Source: Emticicia sp. BO119 (lineage in GTDB: Bacteria; Bacteroidota; Bacteroidia; Cytophagales; Spirosomataceae). Taken from it: a DNA stretch of 64,000 bases. The translations under genes and the position numbers were made by a program. Below are positions 34,056-42,923 of this stretch, piece by piece (the stretch's first letter is position 1; each line of letters opens with the position of its first letter). The notes under the pieces are model-generated. The model was not told where the DNA came from. It ran no database searches and worked only from the letters and a program-made list of their open reading frames with translations. The stretch lies in assembly GCF_013912375.1 (NCBI RefSeq), contig NZ_JACETV010000008.1:62001-126000 (forward strand). Direction: 5' to 3'.

Positions 34056-35087
34056 TTATTGTTCTGAGGGCTGAGCAATTTCTTTATCTAAAGCAACAGG
34101 ACTACCTAAAGCAGGCGTGCCGTCGGTATTCCAGGTAAAAGGTTGCATACGCGGAGAGCGTTTGTTGCTACAACCTTGCCCAGCTTCAGGATTTGCATGA
34201 TAGATTATCCAATGCTCTTTTCCGTCTGGCGATTTAAAGAAAGAATTATGCCCGGGAGCAAAAGCTTTCCCCTCCTGATTGGCTTTAAAGATAGGTTCAT
34301 CCGCTTTTTTCCAGGAAGATGCCTGCATTAAATCAGCCTCGGCATTGGCTTCTAACAATCCAAGTGTATAGTTATCAGTCCAGCAACCACTTGCCGAAAA
34401 CACGATAAATATTTTTTTACTGTTATCGGACTGCCTTAAAAACTGAGGACCTTCATTTACGACGGGCAAAGGGCCTGAACCCATTTTTTCCCAGCTATGC
34501 TCGGGAGTTGATATTTTTGTACGCTCACCTTCTATTGTCCAAGGGTTTTTAAGTTTAGCAATATAAATATTCTGGCTTACATTTTCAGCCCCCTCCCAAC
34601 CTGACCAAATTGCATATAACTGCTTATTAACTTCAAAAATACTCATATCAATTGCCCATCTGTTAGTCGGGTCTGTAACTTGCCCTTTCAAAGTCCAGTT
34701 AGTAGTAGTAGGGTCTGCATCCGGGTTCTCTATAACCCACATCCTATGGTTATCGTTTTTTCCGTCATCAGCTGCAACATATACATACCATTTACCATTC
34801 AGAAAATGTAATTCTGGTGCCCACAACTCTTTGGCGTAGTTTCCTGTCGGAGGGGGTGTCCATACTACCCTCCCTTGTGTTTTTGATAATTCAGCCAGAT
34901 TCTTTGTTTTCCAGAGAGTAATATTTTTACCTGTCGTGTGACAGTAATAATAAAATCCATCTTTGCGAATCACCCAAGGGTCAGGACCGGTAGGTAAAAG
35001 TGGATTTCTGAATGTAGTCTGAGCCTGACAGATAACAGGATTAATTGATAATAGGCAAATGAGGCTAAAAATAAGTTTTTTAGACAT
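34056..35087 (-). CDS. Secreted glycoside hydrolase family 43 protein
   Basis: A 343-residue protein with a signal peptide (1-23). The GH43 start FRNPLLPTGPDPWVIRKDG carries the likely catalytic base Asp36. WAPELHFLNGKWYVYVAAD and the later NEGPQFL, which has the expected catalytic glutamate, follow. GH43 enzymes cut arabinan/arabinoxylan side chains, and this layout fits an arabinosidase-like enzyme. The ATG at 35087 is used; a longer frame to 35216 has no signal-like start. There are no SusC/SusD genes nearby, so it is not in a typical polysaccharide utilisation locus. Confidence 0.88.
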   Translation of the reverse strand: MSKKLIFSLICLLSINPVICQAQTTFRNPLLPTGPDPWVIRKDGFYYYCHTTGKNITLWKTKNLAELSKTQGRVVWTPPPTGNYAKELWAPELHFLNGKWYVYVAADDGKNDNHRMWVIENPDADPTTTNWTLKGQVTDPTNRWAIDMSIFEVNKQLYAIWSGWEGAENVSQNIYIAKLKNPWTIEGERTKISTPEHSWEKMGSGPLPVVNEGPQFLRQSDNSKKIFIVFSASGCWTDNYTLGLLEANAEADLMQASSWKKADEPIFKANQEGKAFAPGHNSFFKSPDGKEHWIIYHANPEAGQGCSNKRSPRMQPFTWNTDGTPALGSPVALDKEIAQPSEQ

Positions 35088-35218
35088 ATTACAGTTTATG
35101 AATAAAGATTGAATAGAATTAAAGCGTTTTATCTGCTTTTTAAAGTCCAAATAAAAAGCAAGCGATATACTTATGCAAATGATGAGAAGATAATTTTTGC
35201 CCAGCTGAAAGTACATAA

Positions 35219-35243
35219 AAAAAGGCGGATAAACCGCCCTTTT
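35219..35243 (-). terminator. Terminator of the 60-residue membrane-protein gene
   Basis: GGCGG (35224-35228) and CCGCC (35234-35238) with flanking A/T pairs form a GC-rich hairpin. On the minus strand a T-run follows, just after the stop at 35245. Confidence 0.85.
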
Positions 35244-35244
35244 G

Positions 35245-35427
35245 TCAATGATGTCCTTCGTCAGCCTGTTTACGATCGTAATTGTTAGCGAAAGTAAAGC
35301 CTAAAAAGATAAGCCCGAGTATAAAGACAAATAAATCGCCAAATACCCAAAGGATTGTCATACATAATAAAAAGATTACTAATGTAAGCCAGTTAGGAAG
35401 TGATTTTGAGCCTGAATGTTTTGCCAT
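35245..35427 (-). CDS. Small two-helix membrane protein
   Basis: A 60-residue protein with a short positively charged start (MAKHSGSKSLPNW), two hydrophobic helices (about 13-30 and 31-48) and a charged tail ending DEGHH. A clean terminator follows at once, which supports a real gene. Function unknown. Confidence 0.7.
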   Translation of the reverse strand: MAKHSGSKSLPNWLTLVIFLLCMTILWVFGDLFVFILGLIFLGFTFANNYDRKQADEGHH

Positions 35428-35490
35428 GATTTATCCTGATACGTTAGATTCTGCTTGCAAGTTATGATATAACTCCCAAAATTGAAAATA

Positions 35491-35916
35491 TTACTTGAGT
35501 TTCTCATAAAAAAACGAATTACCATCTGCTAAAACAGAACCAATTGGTGCAGGTTGATATAATACCAAATATTTTGGAGTTTCTGTAAAGGAAATAAAAG
35601 AATAGGTCTTACTATCTTCAAAAATCAGCTTATCTTTCTGATAAGTAGCTTTTTCATCTGAGCTTATACTCACATCAGAACTCTCTATCACCTTTCCGTC
35701 TTTCGTGCGGGTATAGGTACCTTTTGCGGCATTAAATGTTAAAACTTCTTCATAATCAGGCTGAAGCTCGCTTGGCCCTTGTGGCGACGGGAAACCAATA
35801 CCAATTTTCACTAATTTCCATTCTCCGTTTAATTCGTTCAATAATGGGTCAGGTGTTATATTTTCGCAAGCCGTTAAAAGCAAGAGAGTAGAGATAAAAA
35901 TCAGCATAGTTTTCAT
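35491..35916 (-). CDS. Lipocalin-like lipoprotein
   Basis: A 141-residue lipoprotein with a lipobox LLTAC (Cys17). The rest reads like a lipocalin-like beta-barrel of Bacteroidota: LNELNGEWKLVKIGIG at the start, a strand-rich middle and a final DGNSFFYEKL. Predicted in the cell envelope. Ligand unknown. No operon partner within 50 nt on either side. Confidence 0.8.
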   Translation of the reverse strand: MKTMLIFISTLLLLTACENITPDPLLNELNGEWKLVKIGIGFPSPQGPSELQPDYEEVLTFNAAKGTYTRTKDGKVIESSDVSISSDEKATYQKDKLIFEDSKTYSFISFTETPKYLVLYQPAPIGSVLADGNSFFYEKLK

Positions 35917-35969
35917 AGTTCAATACGGTTTTTAATGATAGATTCATACTTTCATAAAATGGTTGGAAT

Positions 35970-36617
35970 CTAAAAATCAAACTCTATAATTTCAGGGTCG
36001 TTCAGAAAACTTTTAATTGCCTTTTCATGATTTTTTTCCGGCCCTCTGACAGACCACGTTCCACTTATCAGATCATTCGATTTGGTTTGCATATTGCGTT
36101 CAGCCACTAAGCCAAATTTTTCAAACTTGTGTTCATAATGCTTCAGTGTATCATTATTGAATTTACAGACAATCCGATAGGTGCGAATCAGGTTTCTTTT
36201 CTTGATTATGGTTTGAAGTGGTACAAGCCCATATAGGGCAAATATAACCAATAACATCGCTACAAAGCCAGTTTCGTATAGGCCTTTGCCAAAACCTACG
36301 CACATCCCCAAGGCAGCGGTAACCCATGCGGCAGCAGCGGTAGTAATACCAGTAATGCGCCCACTTGAATTATCTCTGAAAATAATACCACCTCCCACAA
36401 AGCCGATGCCTGTTACGATATTAGCTGCAATGCGCGAGGGGTCGGTACCCAATTTGATAGAGATAAGGGTAAAAAGTGTAGAGCCAACACAAATCAATAT
36501 CATGGTTCGGAGTCCAGCAGATTTACTATGGTACTCCCGCTCAAAACCAATAATTGCCCCAGTACCTGCCGAAATCAGGAGTTTAATTATATCTTCTGTA
36601 ATAAATTCTATAAACAT
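35970..36617 (-). CDS. MgtC/SapB family membrane protein
   Basis: A 215-residue protein. The N-terminal ~130 residues have four to five helices with the MgtC signatures GAIIGFEREYHSKSAGLRTMIL and ANIVTGIGFVGGGIIFRDN. The C-terminal ~80 residues are a soluble ACT-like tail. MgtC proteins act in adaptation to low magnesium and modulate ATP synthase in some pathogens; the role here is not shown. Length is normal. Confidence 0.9.
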   Translation of the reverse strand: MFIEFITEDIIKLLISAGTGAIIGFEREYHSKSAGLRTMILICVGSTLFTLISIKLGTDPSRIAANIVTGIGFVGGGIIFRDNSSGRITGITTAAAAWVTAALGMCVGFGKGLYETGFVAMLLVIFALYGLVPLQTIIKKRNLIRTYRIVCKFNNDTLKHYEHKFEKFGLVAERNMQTKSNDLISGTWSVRGPEKNHEKAIKSFLNDPEIIEFDF

Positions 36618-36813
36618 GGTATGATGGAAGCCATTAATTGGTTAACAATTTAGCTTCTTATTTGTTATGGAATAAGCTACGTATGGCAACCAACGATAGC
36701 TTAAAGTATTATTTTATTATTTTAGGTAAAACTTAACACAAATTTTTTGTATTTTCTGAATACTTTGGTTGTATTTGCAAATTATTTTAAAACATCTCCA
36801 AATAAAATCCTTT

Positions 36814-37206
36814 ATGAAAACTGATCTCAAACAAAAGGCCTCTGAAATTGCCGCTGCCCTTGCCGATGTGGTAATAGGAGAAACAACCAATAAAAAGATT
36901 AAAAAAGCTATCGATAAAACTGCAAAAAAATTAGCCAAAAAAGTAGCTAAAGTAAAAAAAGAAGCAGAAAAAGATAAACTGAAAGAAGAAAAGAAAGCTT
37001 TGAAAAAAGCAACTGAGAAAGCAAAGAAAGATAAGAAAAAAGATCAAAAGGAAGATAAGAAAGCTCCTTCTCTAAAAGTTGATGCACCAAAGCCAGCACC
37101 TGCTCCTGAAGTACCAAAAGCGGTTGCTCCGAAGCCAACTCCGGCTAAACCCGCGCCCGAAAAACCCAAAGCAGTAGCTCCAAAACCAAAAGAGCCAACA
37201 GCCTAA
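36814..37206 (+). CDS. Lys/Ala/Pro-rich histone H1-like protein
   Basis: A 130-residue, extremely basic and low-complexity protein. After a short start (KTDLKQKASEIAAALADVV) comes a lysine-rich helix (about 27-90; KKAIDKTAKKLAKK and so on) and then a proline/alanine/lysine tail made of VAPKP-, PAPE- and KAVAPKP-type units. The composition resembles the tails of histone H1 and bacterial H1-like proteins such as Hc1 or AlgP, which bind DNA non-specifically. A DNA role is an inference from composition. ATG 36814 is chosen over a TTG-type start 15 codons upstream. Confidence 0.75.
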   Translation: MKTDLKQKASEIAAALADVVIGETTNKKIKKAIDKTAKKLAKKVAKVKKEAEKDKLKEEKKALKKATEKAKKDKKKDQKEDKKAPSLKVDAPKPAPAPEVPKAVAPKPTPAKPAPEKPKAVAPKPKEPTA

Positions 37207-37233
37207 TAGCAGAACTTATCTATTCAGACTTTC

Positions 37234-38949
37234 ATGATTACTATCATAAAAAGGTGTAAATCCCTACTGATTTACACCTTTTCCTTTATACTTCTCCTGG
37301 TTTCGACTACTATAGCCCAAAAGGCTAATGAGTTGATTATTACCGAAATCATGGCAGACCCTACTCCTACCAAAGGGTTGCCAGAAAAAGAGTATATTGA
37401 ATTATATAATCGTTCTGAGAAAAGTATCAATCTCAATCAATTCATTCTTTTTTATAATACTACCTCAGTCAGATTCCCCGATGTTTCTATTCAACCTAAA
37501 GAGTATCTGATAGTAACTCACCGAAATAACATACCCGATTTTCAAGCTTATGGCAAAGTAATTGGGCTTAATAATTTCGCCCTCAATAATACCGGTACAA
37601 CATTAATTATTAAAGATATTAAAAATAGTGCGCTATTTTCTGTGAGCTATAATGAAAAATGGTACACTAAAAGTAAAACGCAAGGCTTTGTCTTAGAGAT
37701 GATTGACACTGACTTCTCTTGTGTAGAAGAAGGCAATTGGGCTTCGAGCGAAGCCATTTTACAAGGTACACCAGGTAAAGAAAACTCAATTAAGGCCTCT
37801 CAACCTGATTTAACGCCTCCGGGTCTGGTACGCTATGAATTAGAAAATGCTTCTACTATAAAACTGGTCTTTTCAGAAAAACTGGATAGTCTTTCAGCAG
37901 TCAGCTCTAACGCTTATACTATAGATAAATCACTAACAATAGATAAAATCAGGATTGAGAGCCCAACGAACCGTTATATTTATCTATCCCTTAATTTTCA
38001 ATTGCAAGAAAATACCTTATATACTCTGACAGCCAGAAATATAGCGGACTGTTCGGGGAATGTCTTGAAAGAAGCAGAACTAACCATTGCTGACATTCAA
38101 CCTGCTGATTCGGGCGATGTGGTGATTAATGAAATTTTATTTAATCCCAGAAGTGGTGGAGAAGACTTTGTAGAAATCTATAATCGTAGCAATAAATTTA
38201 TCAGTCTGAAAGACTGGGCATTGGGCAATATTGATGCGAAAGGCACTATTGCTAATAGTAAACCTATAAGTAGTACTCCATTCATTTTGAAACCAAAGCA
38301 GTTTTTAGTCTTAACCAAAAGTGTGGAAATCATTAAAAACCAGTATTTTAAGGCTATTACTGATAATATTTTAGAAATGGTTTCCTTACCGACATTCCCT
38401 GACGAGAGTGGTACAGTTATTCTAATGAATAATACTCAGAAAGTCTTTGATCGGTTTGACTATGATGACAACCTCCACCATACCTTGATTGATGATAAGT
38501 CAGGTGTATCTCTTGAAAAGGCCGATTATAACCTCTCCTCTTCTGTACCTTCCAACTGGCATTCGGCAGCAGCTTCAGAAGGGTACGCTACTCCAGGTTA
38601 TGCCAATTCGCAAGGTATATTGTCTAATCAAAAAAATGCTTTTTCAATAGAACCTGAAATTTTTACACCTGACGGAGATGGCTTTGACGATGTAACTCTA
38701 TTGAAATTTCGATTAGATATATATGGCTATATAGCCAATGCTTATGTTTTTGATATAAATGGACGGATGCTGAAACAATTAGCACAGAACCAGCTATTAG
38801 GCTCAAGTGATCAGATAAGCTGGGATGGTAAAAATGCCAGTAATGAAATAGTAACAGTAGGGTATTATGTGATATTGGTAGAATTATTCAATCCTAATGG
38901 AGAAAAACAGGAGTTTAAGGGCAAGGTGGTAGTTGGTAGCAAATACTAA
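37234..38949 (+). CDS. Secreted lamin-tail domain protein with T9SS-type C-terminal domain
   Basis: A 571-residue protein with a signal peptide (1-28). Two lamin-tail-like domains (about 30-140, starting LIITEIMADPTP, and about 300-420, starting VVINEILFNPRSGGEDFVEIYN) flank an Ig/SbsA-like domain. The last ~95 residues (PEIFTPDGDGFDDVTLL ... GYYVILVELFNPNG) form a FlgD/CHU_C-like domain that probably directs T9SS secretion. Similar proteins bind nucleic acid or cell-surface material in other bacteria; the role here is unknown. It overlaps the convergent regulator by 4 nt. Confidence 0.85.
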   Translation: MITIIKRCKSLLIYTFSFILLLVSTTIAQKANELIITEIMADPTPTKGLPEKEYIELYNRSEKSINLNQFILFYNTTSVRFPDVSIQPKEYLIVTHRNNIPDFQAYGKVIGLNNFALNNTGTTLIIKDIKNSALFSVSYNEKWYTKSKTQGFVLEMIDTDFSCVEEGNWASSEAILQGTPGKENSIKASQPDLTPPGLVRYELENASTIKLVFSEKLDSLSAVSSNAYTIDKSLTIDKIRIESPTNRYIYLSLNFQLQENTLYTLTARNIADCSGNVLKEAELTIADIQPADSGDVVINEILFNPRSGGEDFVEIYNRSNKFISLKDWALGNIDAKGTIANSKPISSTPFILKPKQFLVLTKSVEIIKNQYFKAITDNILEMVSLPTFPDESGTVILMNNTQKVFDRFDYDDNLHHTLIDDKSGVSLEKADYNLSSSVPSNWHSAAASEGYATPGYANSQGILSNQKNAFSIEPEIFTPDGDGFDDVTLLKFRLDIYGYIANAYVFDINGRMLKQLAQNQLLGSSDQISWDGKNASNEIVTVGYYVILVELFNPNGEKQEFKGKVVVGSKY

Positions 38950-40409
38950 AGCCAGCCTCTTTCCATTGCTATTTTAACTGCTTCTGCTTTACTGCTAATA
39001 TCTAATTTCTGATAAATATTTTTTAGATGCGTACGTACTGTATGAGGGCTGATAAACATAGCATCGCTTATATCCTGATAAGTAAAACCTTTGGCAAAAG
39101 CCGTTAATATTTCAATTTCACGCTTAGAAAGCATTATCTGTTCGACCAAATTCTTCTTTTCAGTTATTTCTACTACTTGCGGTTGTGCCTCGGTCGTAAC
39201 GCCCTTTTTGATATTGACAAATAAATATTCTTTTACTCTTACAAGCATTGCTACAGACAATATCATAATTTCTAACAAAAAACCGAATAAATAAGCATAA
39301 GGCTGAACAATCCAGATATCTAAAATATGATTAAAATATTGTGGCAGAATGTATGATAGTGTAGGTGGAATAACTGAAACAATATAAATTCGTGACATAG
39401 TATTTTTACGAACTGATGCTAATACTGTGAAGTAAAGAAAAGCTAACAAACAGACAAAGAAAATACGGGCAATCCAGGCGGAAAACTGGAGATAAATATC
39501 TGATGCTCCTGCAATCCAAATCGGTGAGAATAATGAAGGTAATAATAATATCCAGAAAACAATGCTTAAAACACGCAATGTCCGTTCAAAAAAAGGCCGG
39601 TCAGATAATGATAGTTTTGTAAACGAAATAATAAACAGAATACTCCAGAAAAATATACTATAACTGAAATACTGTGTTAAATCTATTACACGGTTTCTTA
39701 TTAAACCGGCTGGCAGGTATTCATACAAAAATCCGTCAAGATGTAGAAAAAGTAAAATAAGACTTAGCACATACATACCGTAGAAATAGAAAATTCTCAT
39801 ATTAAGCAGATAGCCAACAAGGAAGTTTCCAATCACGATCAAGATAAGAATCCCAATGATAATCCCCCAGAAGAAATTAAGTTGGCGGTCGCTTTTTTCA
39901 AATACCCTGGGGTTCCAGACAATGAGGGGAAATTTAATTGAGTTCAGTAAATTTTTCCCTTTCAGATAAACCATATACTTTTTTCCTGCTTTCAGTTGTA
40001 AAGGAAACACAAAATCTCTATGTACATAAGCCCGATTGACAATCGGTGTAAGGTAGCTTAGGTTTTCAGACGACTGAATAACTTTCCCTTCATTCACGAG
40101 ATAAAAACTGAGTTCGTCAAAAATTGCACTATTGATATGAAACAGATATTGATTATCAGTCTTGCTTGCTATCTCGAGCCTGACCCATCCTGTTCGTTTT
40201 CCCCAACCAAAATTGGGAATCCCAACTTTTGATAAATGAAAATATGCTTGATTATGCCGTAAAAGGCTGTCAATAGTCAAGGTATTAGAAGAATCTTTTA
40301 AAACGAATAATCGCTCTCGAATTTCTTGTTTTTGCCAATTGCTATTCAACCAGATAGTTTTCTGGCAGAAGGTAGTAAAAGGCAATAAAATAAGGAATAG
40401 CAAACGCAT
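38946..40409 (-). CDS. Membrane-bound 7TMR-DISM / LuxR-type transcriptional regulator
   Basis: A 487-residue protein with a signal peptide (1-15), a periplasmic beta-rich sensor (about 20-170, 7TMR-DISMED2-like), seven helices (about 175-395, 7TMR-DISM), a short linker and a LuxR/GerE helix-turn-helix (427-487; LSKREIEILTAFAKGFTYQDISD, SPHTVRTHLKNIYQKL). It appears to sense a periplasmic ligand and bind DNA while still in the membrane, with no kinase or receiver. It is divergent from the operon at 40514-44864, its probable target. An inverted repeat lies between them. Confidence 0.88.
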   Translation of the reverse strand: MRLLFLILLPFTTFCQKTIWLNSNWQKQEIRERLFVLKDSSNTLTIDSLLRHNQAYFHLSKVGIPNFGWGKRTGWVRLEIASKTDNQYLFHINSAIFDELSFYLVNEGKVIQSSENLSYLTPIVNRAYVHRDFVFPLQLKAGKKYMVYLKGKNLLNSIKFPLIVWNPRVFEKSDRQLNFFWGIIIGILILIVIGNFLVGYLLNMRIFYFYGMYVLSLILLFLHLDGFLYEYLPAGLIRNRVIDLTQYFSYSIFFWSILFIISFTKLSLSDRPFFERTLRVLSIVFWILLLPSLFSPIWIAGASDIYLQFSAWIARIFFVCLLAFLYFTVLASVRKNTMSRIYIVSVIPPTLSYILPQYFNHILDIWIVQPYAYLFGFLLEIMILSVAMLVRVKEYLFVNIKKGVTTEAQPQVVEITEKKNLVEQIMLSKREIEILTAFAKGFTYQDISDAMFISPHTVRTHLKNIYQKLDISSKAEAVKIAMERGWL

Positions 40410-40419
40410 TTATTTCTGT

Positions 40420-40449
40420 TTTGTGGCAATTTAAGCAAAATACCACAAA
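40420..40449. promoter_or_regulatory. Inverted repeat, candidate operator for the LuxR-type regulator
   Basis: TTTGTGG (40420-40426) and CCACAAA (40443-40449) are exact inverted copies 16 nt apart, in the 104-nt divergent intergenic region next to the regulator's start codon. Confidence 0.4.
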
Positions 40450-40513
40450 TGAGGTATTGAATTATGCAGTATTCTAAAGGTCATTTGCAAAAGATTTCTC
40501 AACGAGGATAGCC

Positions 40514-40801
40514 ATGAAAACTCACAGACTGCTCTTAGATGACTTAAAGGTCTTATTACGAAATCAGAATTTTATTGTACAGTATCCTTCTAATACAGAG
40601 CATCATTTACAAGCTTATTTTGAAAACATTGAAATATTGGCTCTGTTAAATAAAATAGGCTTTAAAAAACGGCTGAGCAGTCAGATTTATTTAGCCATGA
40701 TTCATGAACAATTCAAAGATTTAGTTCAATTAAGCTCCCCTGCCAGATGGCAGTTGTTTCTGTTAATAATAATTGGAAAAACTTTGGGTTATCGGATTTA
40801 A
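40514..40801 (+). CDS. Hypothetical protein
   Basis: A 95-residue protein, first of a five-gene run. It is helix-rich (HRLLLDDLKVLLRNQNFI; IEILALLNKIGFKKRL) with a final hydrophobic stretch (RWQLFLLIIIGKTLGYRI) that could be one membrane helix. No domain was recognised. Twelve bases separate it from the S74 chaperone-domain gene, so they are probably co-transcribed. It is preceded by GAGGATAG, a possible ribosome binding site seven bases before the ATG. Confidence 0.6.
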   Translation: MKTHRLLLDDLKVLLRNQNFIVQYPSNTEHHLQAYFENIEILALLNKIGFKKRLSSQIYLAMIHEQFKDLVQLSSPARWQLFLLIIIGKTLGYRI

Positions 40802-40813
40802 ACAAACAAAGCC

Positions 40814-42922
40814 ATGAAAAAAAACATACTTTTATTCCTATTACTTCCTGTAGCATTATTAGGTCAAAATTACAGTATTCAGAATAATACTAACAGCATT
40901 CTCCTGACTCCGCAGGGCATCCAGACCCAAAAAAACAAAGGGAGTTTTTTATTGAATGATAATGTTTCATTAGGGCACGATGCACTCAAAAATAATAAAG
41001 CATATAGTGGCGCAGGCATAGGCAATACAGCCATTGGTTTCAGGGCATTGAGAGACAACGCCATTGATTCGTTGGTTGATTCTTATGGATTTTATAATAC
41101 AGCTATTGGTAATAATGCCTTATTGCAAAACCAGACAGGTTATGAGAATACTGCTATTGGCAAAGATGCGCTGACCTTTGGTACTTCGGCTAAACGAAAT
41201 GTAGCAGTTGGTGCATCAGCAGGAAGAGACATTGAAGCAGATTATACTATTGCCATTGGTGTGAATGCCATGAGTGGGAGAAAATACGGAAACAGAAACA
41301 CTATAATAGGTTATGAAGCAGGATTATTTACTGGTTCTTCTACAACTGTTGATAGTGCTAATGTACTGATAGGTTACAAAGCAGGCTCAGGTATTAATTT
41401 AGGAAGTAATAAACTTTATATCAGTAATTCTGAAACCACAAATCCGCTGTTATGGGGAGATTTTAACCTGAAATACTTAGGCATAAGTGGGAAGCTCGGT
41501 ATTAATATCAAAACACCTGCCAATAATCTGCATATTCATGAAACATCCGCAGCAAATAGCTTCGCTTCATTTACTAATAGTACTTCAGGTTCAACTTTTA
41601 CAGATGGTCTGTTAATTGGCATAAACAATTCAGCAGATGCCTTTATTTTACAAAGAGAGAATAAAAATCTATTCCTGGGAACGAACAATTATACGGCCAT
41701 GAATATCAGACCGGATGGAAATGTTGGTATAGGAAGTTTATCTTCGGATTTCAAGTTACAAATACAAAATGGAGATCTGGCTATCTACAATTCCTTTGAC
41801 GCCAAGAACTGGTTACTAAGTTATAATGCAAGTATCGATTACTTTGGCATATTTGAAAACAATACTTCAACACCCCGGTTTGTCATTACGAATGGCGGCA
41901 ATGTAGGTATTGGTACAACTTCTCCAACAAGTCGGTTACAGGTGAATAACGGCACTATTACATTACATAATACTACAGATAATAAGCGATGGTCGTTAGG
42001 TTATGAATCTGCTGATGACTATTTCTATATTGATGAATTAGGTATAGGACGTAGATTTTATATTAAGAATGGAGGGAATGTTGGCATTGGAATCGATCAC
42101 CCTTCAGAAATGCTTCATGTCTGGGATAATATTCAATCGTGGAATTATTATGCTGAAAACAATATAGGTATCCGTACCACAACTCCGGATTTTCCTCTGG
42201 AAATCAACGGTGCTTCTAATCGGAACTATAGCTACGGATATTTAAATGGCACTGCACACACTGGCGTTGCTTCCGGTTTCAATGACTACTCAATGAAGGC
42301 CTCTCATCGGATATTAGCTACTGAGTTTAATGCCTATTCTGATGCCCGACATAAGAAAGTACTCCATTTAGCTAATAATACAAATGATTTAAAGCTATTG
42401 ACTCAGTTAAAAATCAGGCATTATCAGTATATAGATACTATCAGTAAAGGTAACTTACCCAAATATGGTTTCATAGCTCAAGAAATTGAGGAAGTATTAC
42501 CTGAAGCCGTAACAAAGATTGGCACAGAATACATACCTGATATGTTTTGCTTAGCAAAAAAAATCATGTTCGATGAAAGCAAGCATGAGTTACGCATTAC
42601 CTTACCAAGGGCACACAATTATAACACAGGCGATGTACTAAAAATTATTACCGATAAAGAACATTTTAAAACAGTGATTCAGGTGATTGATAATCAAACA
42701 ATTGTAGTAGACAATTGGTTAGAGAAAACAAATAAAGCATTTATCTTTGGTAAAAAAGTCAATGATTTCCGCACAGTTGATTACGACAGAATTTTCACAT
42801 TAGGTATAAGTGCCATTCAGGAGCTGAACAAAGAGATAGAAAACATGAAAACCTCTTACGAACAAAGACTTTCTGCTCTTGAAGCAAAAATGAATAATAT
42901 TCTCAATCAAACCGGAAAATAG
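40814..42922 (+). CDS. Secreted fibre-like protein with C-terminal S74 intramolecular chaperone domain
   Basis: A 702-residue protein with a signal peptide (1-17). Residues about 50-230 are trimeric-adhesin-head-like units with repeated NTAIG-x-x-AL. A middle part has repeated (G)NVGIG strands. The C-terminal ~180 residues start with AYSDARHKKVLH, the Ser-Asp/Lys motif of peptidase S74 chaperones, then KYGFIAQEIEEVLPEAV, and end in a coiled coil (ELNKEIENMKTSYEQRLSALE). S74 domains help a fibre trimerise and then cut themselves off. It is thus probably a trimeric surface or extracellular fibre. It overlaps no gene but is spaced by one base from the next. Confidence 0.87.
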   Translation: MKKNILLFLLLPVALLGQNYSIQNNTNSILLTPQGIQTQKNKGSFLLNDNVSLGHDALKNNKAYSGAGIGNTAIGFRALRDNAIDSLVDSYGFYNTAIGNNALLQNQTGYENTAIGKDALTFGTSAKRNVAVGASAGRDIEADYTIAIGVNAMSGRKYGNRNTIIGYEAGLFTGSSTTVDSANVLIGYKAGSGINLGSNKLYISNSETTNPLLWGDFNLKYLGISGKLGINIKTPANNLHIHETSAANSFASFTNSTSGSTFTDGLLIGINNSADAFILQRENKNLFLGTNNYTAMNIRPDGNVGIGSLSSDFKLQIQNGDLAIYNSFDAKNWLLSYNASIDYFGIFENNTSTPRFVITNGGNVGIGTTSPTSRLQVNNGTITLHNTTDNKRWSLGYESADDYFYIDELGIGRRFYIKNGGNVGIGIDHPSEMLHVWDNIQSWNYYAENNIGIRTTTPDFPLEINGASNRNYSYGYLNGTAHTGVASGFNDYSMKASHRILATEFNAYSDARHKKVLHLANNTNDLKLLTQLKIRHYQYIDTISKGNLPKYGFIAQEIEEVLPEAVTKIGTEYIPDMFCLAKKIMFDESKHELRITLPRAHNYNTGDVLKIITDKEHFKTVIQVIDNQTIVVDNWLEKTNKAFIFGKKVNDFRTVDYDRIFTLGISAIQELNKEIENMKTSYEQRLSALEAKMNNILNQTGK

Positions 42923-42923
42923 C

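Noticed and set aside
34056-35216. Longer 386-codon version of the GH43 gene
   Set aside because: The added 43 residues have no similarity to the family, while the start at 35087 opens directly with a normal signal peptide.
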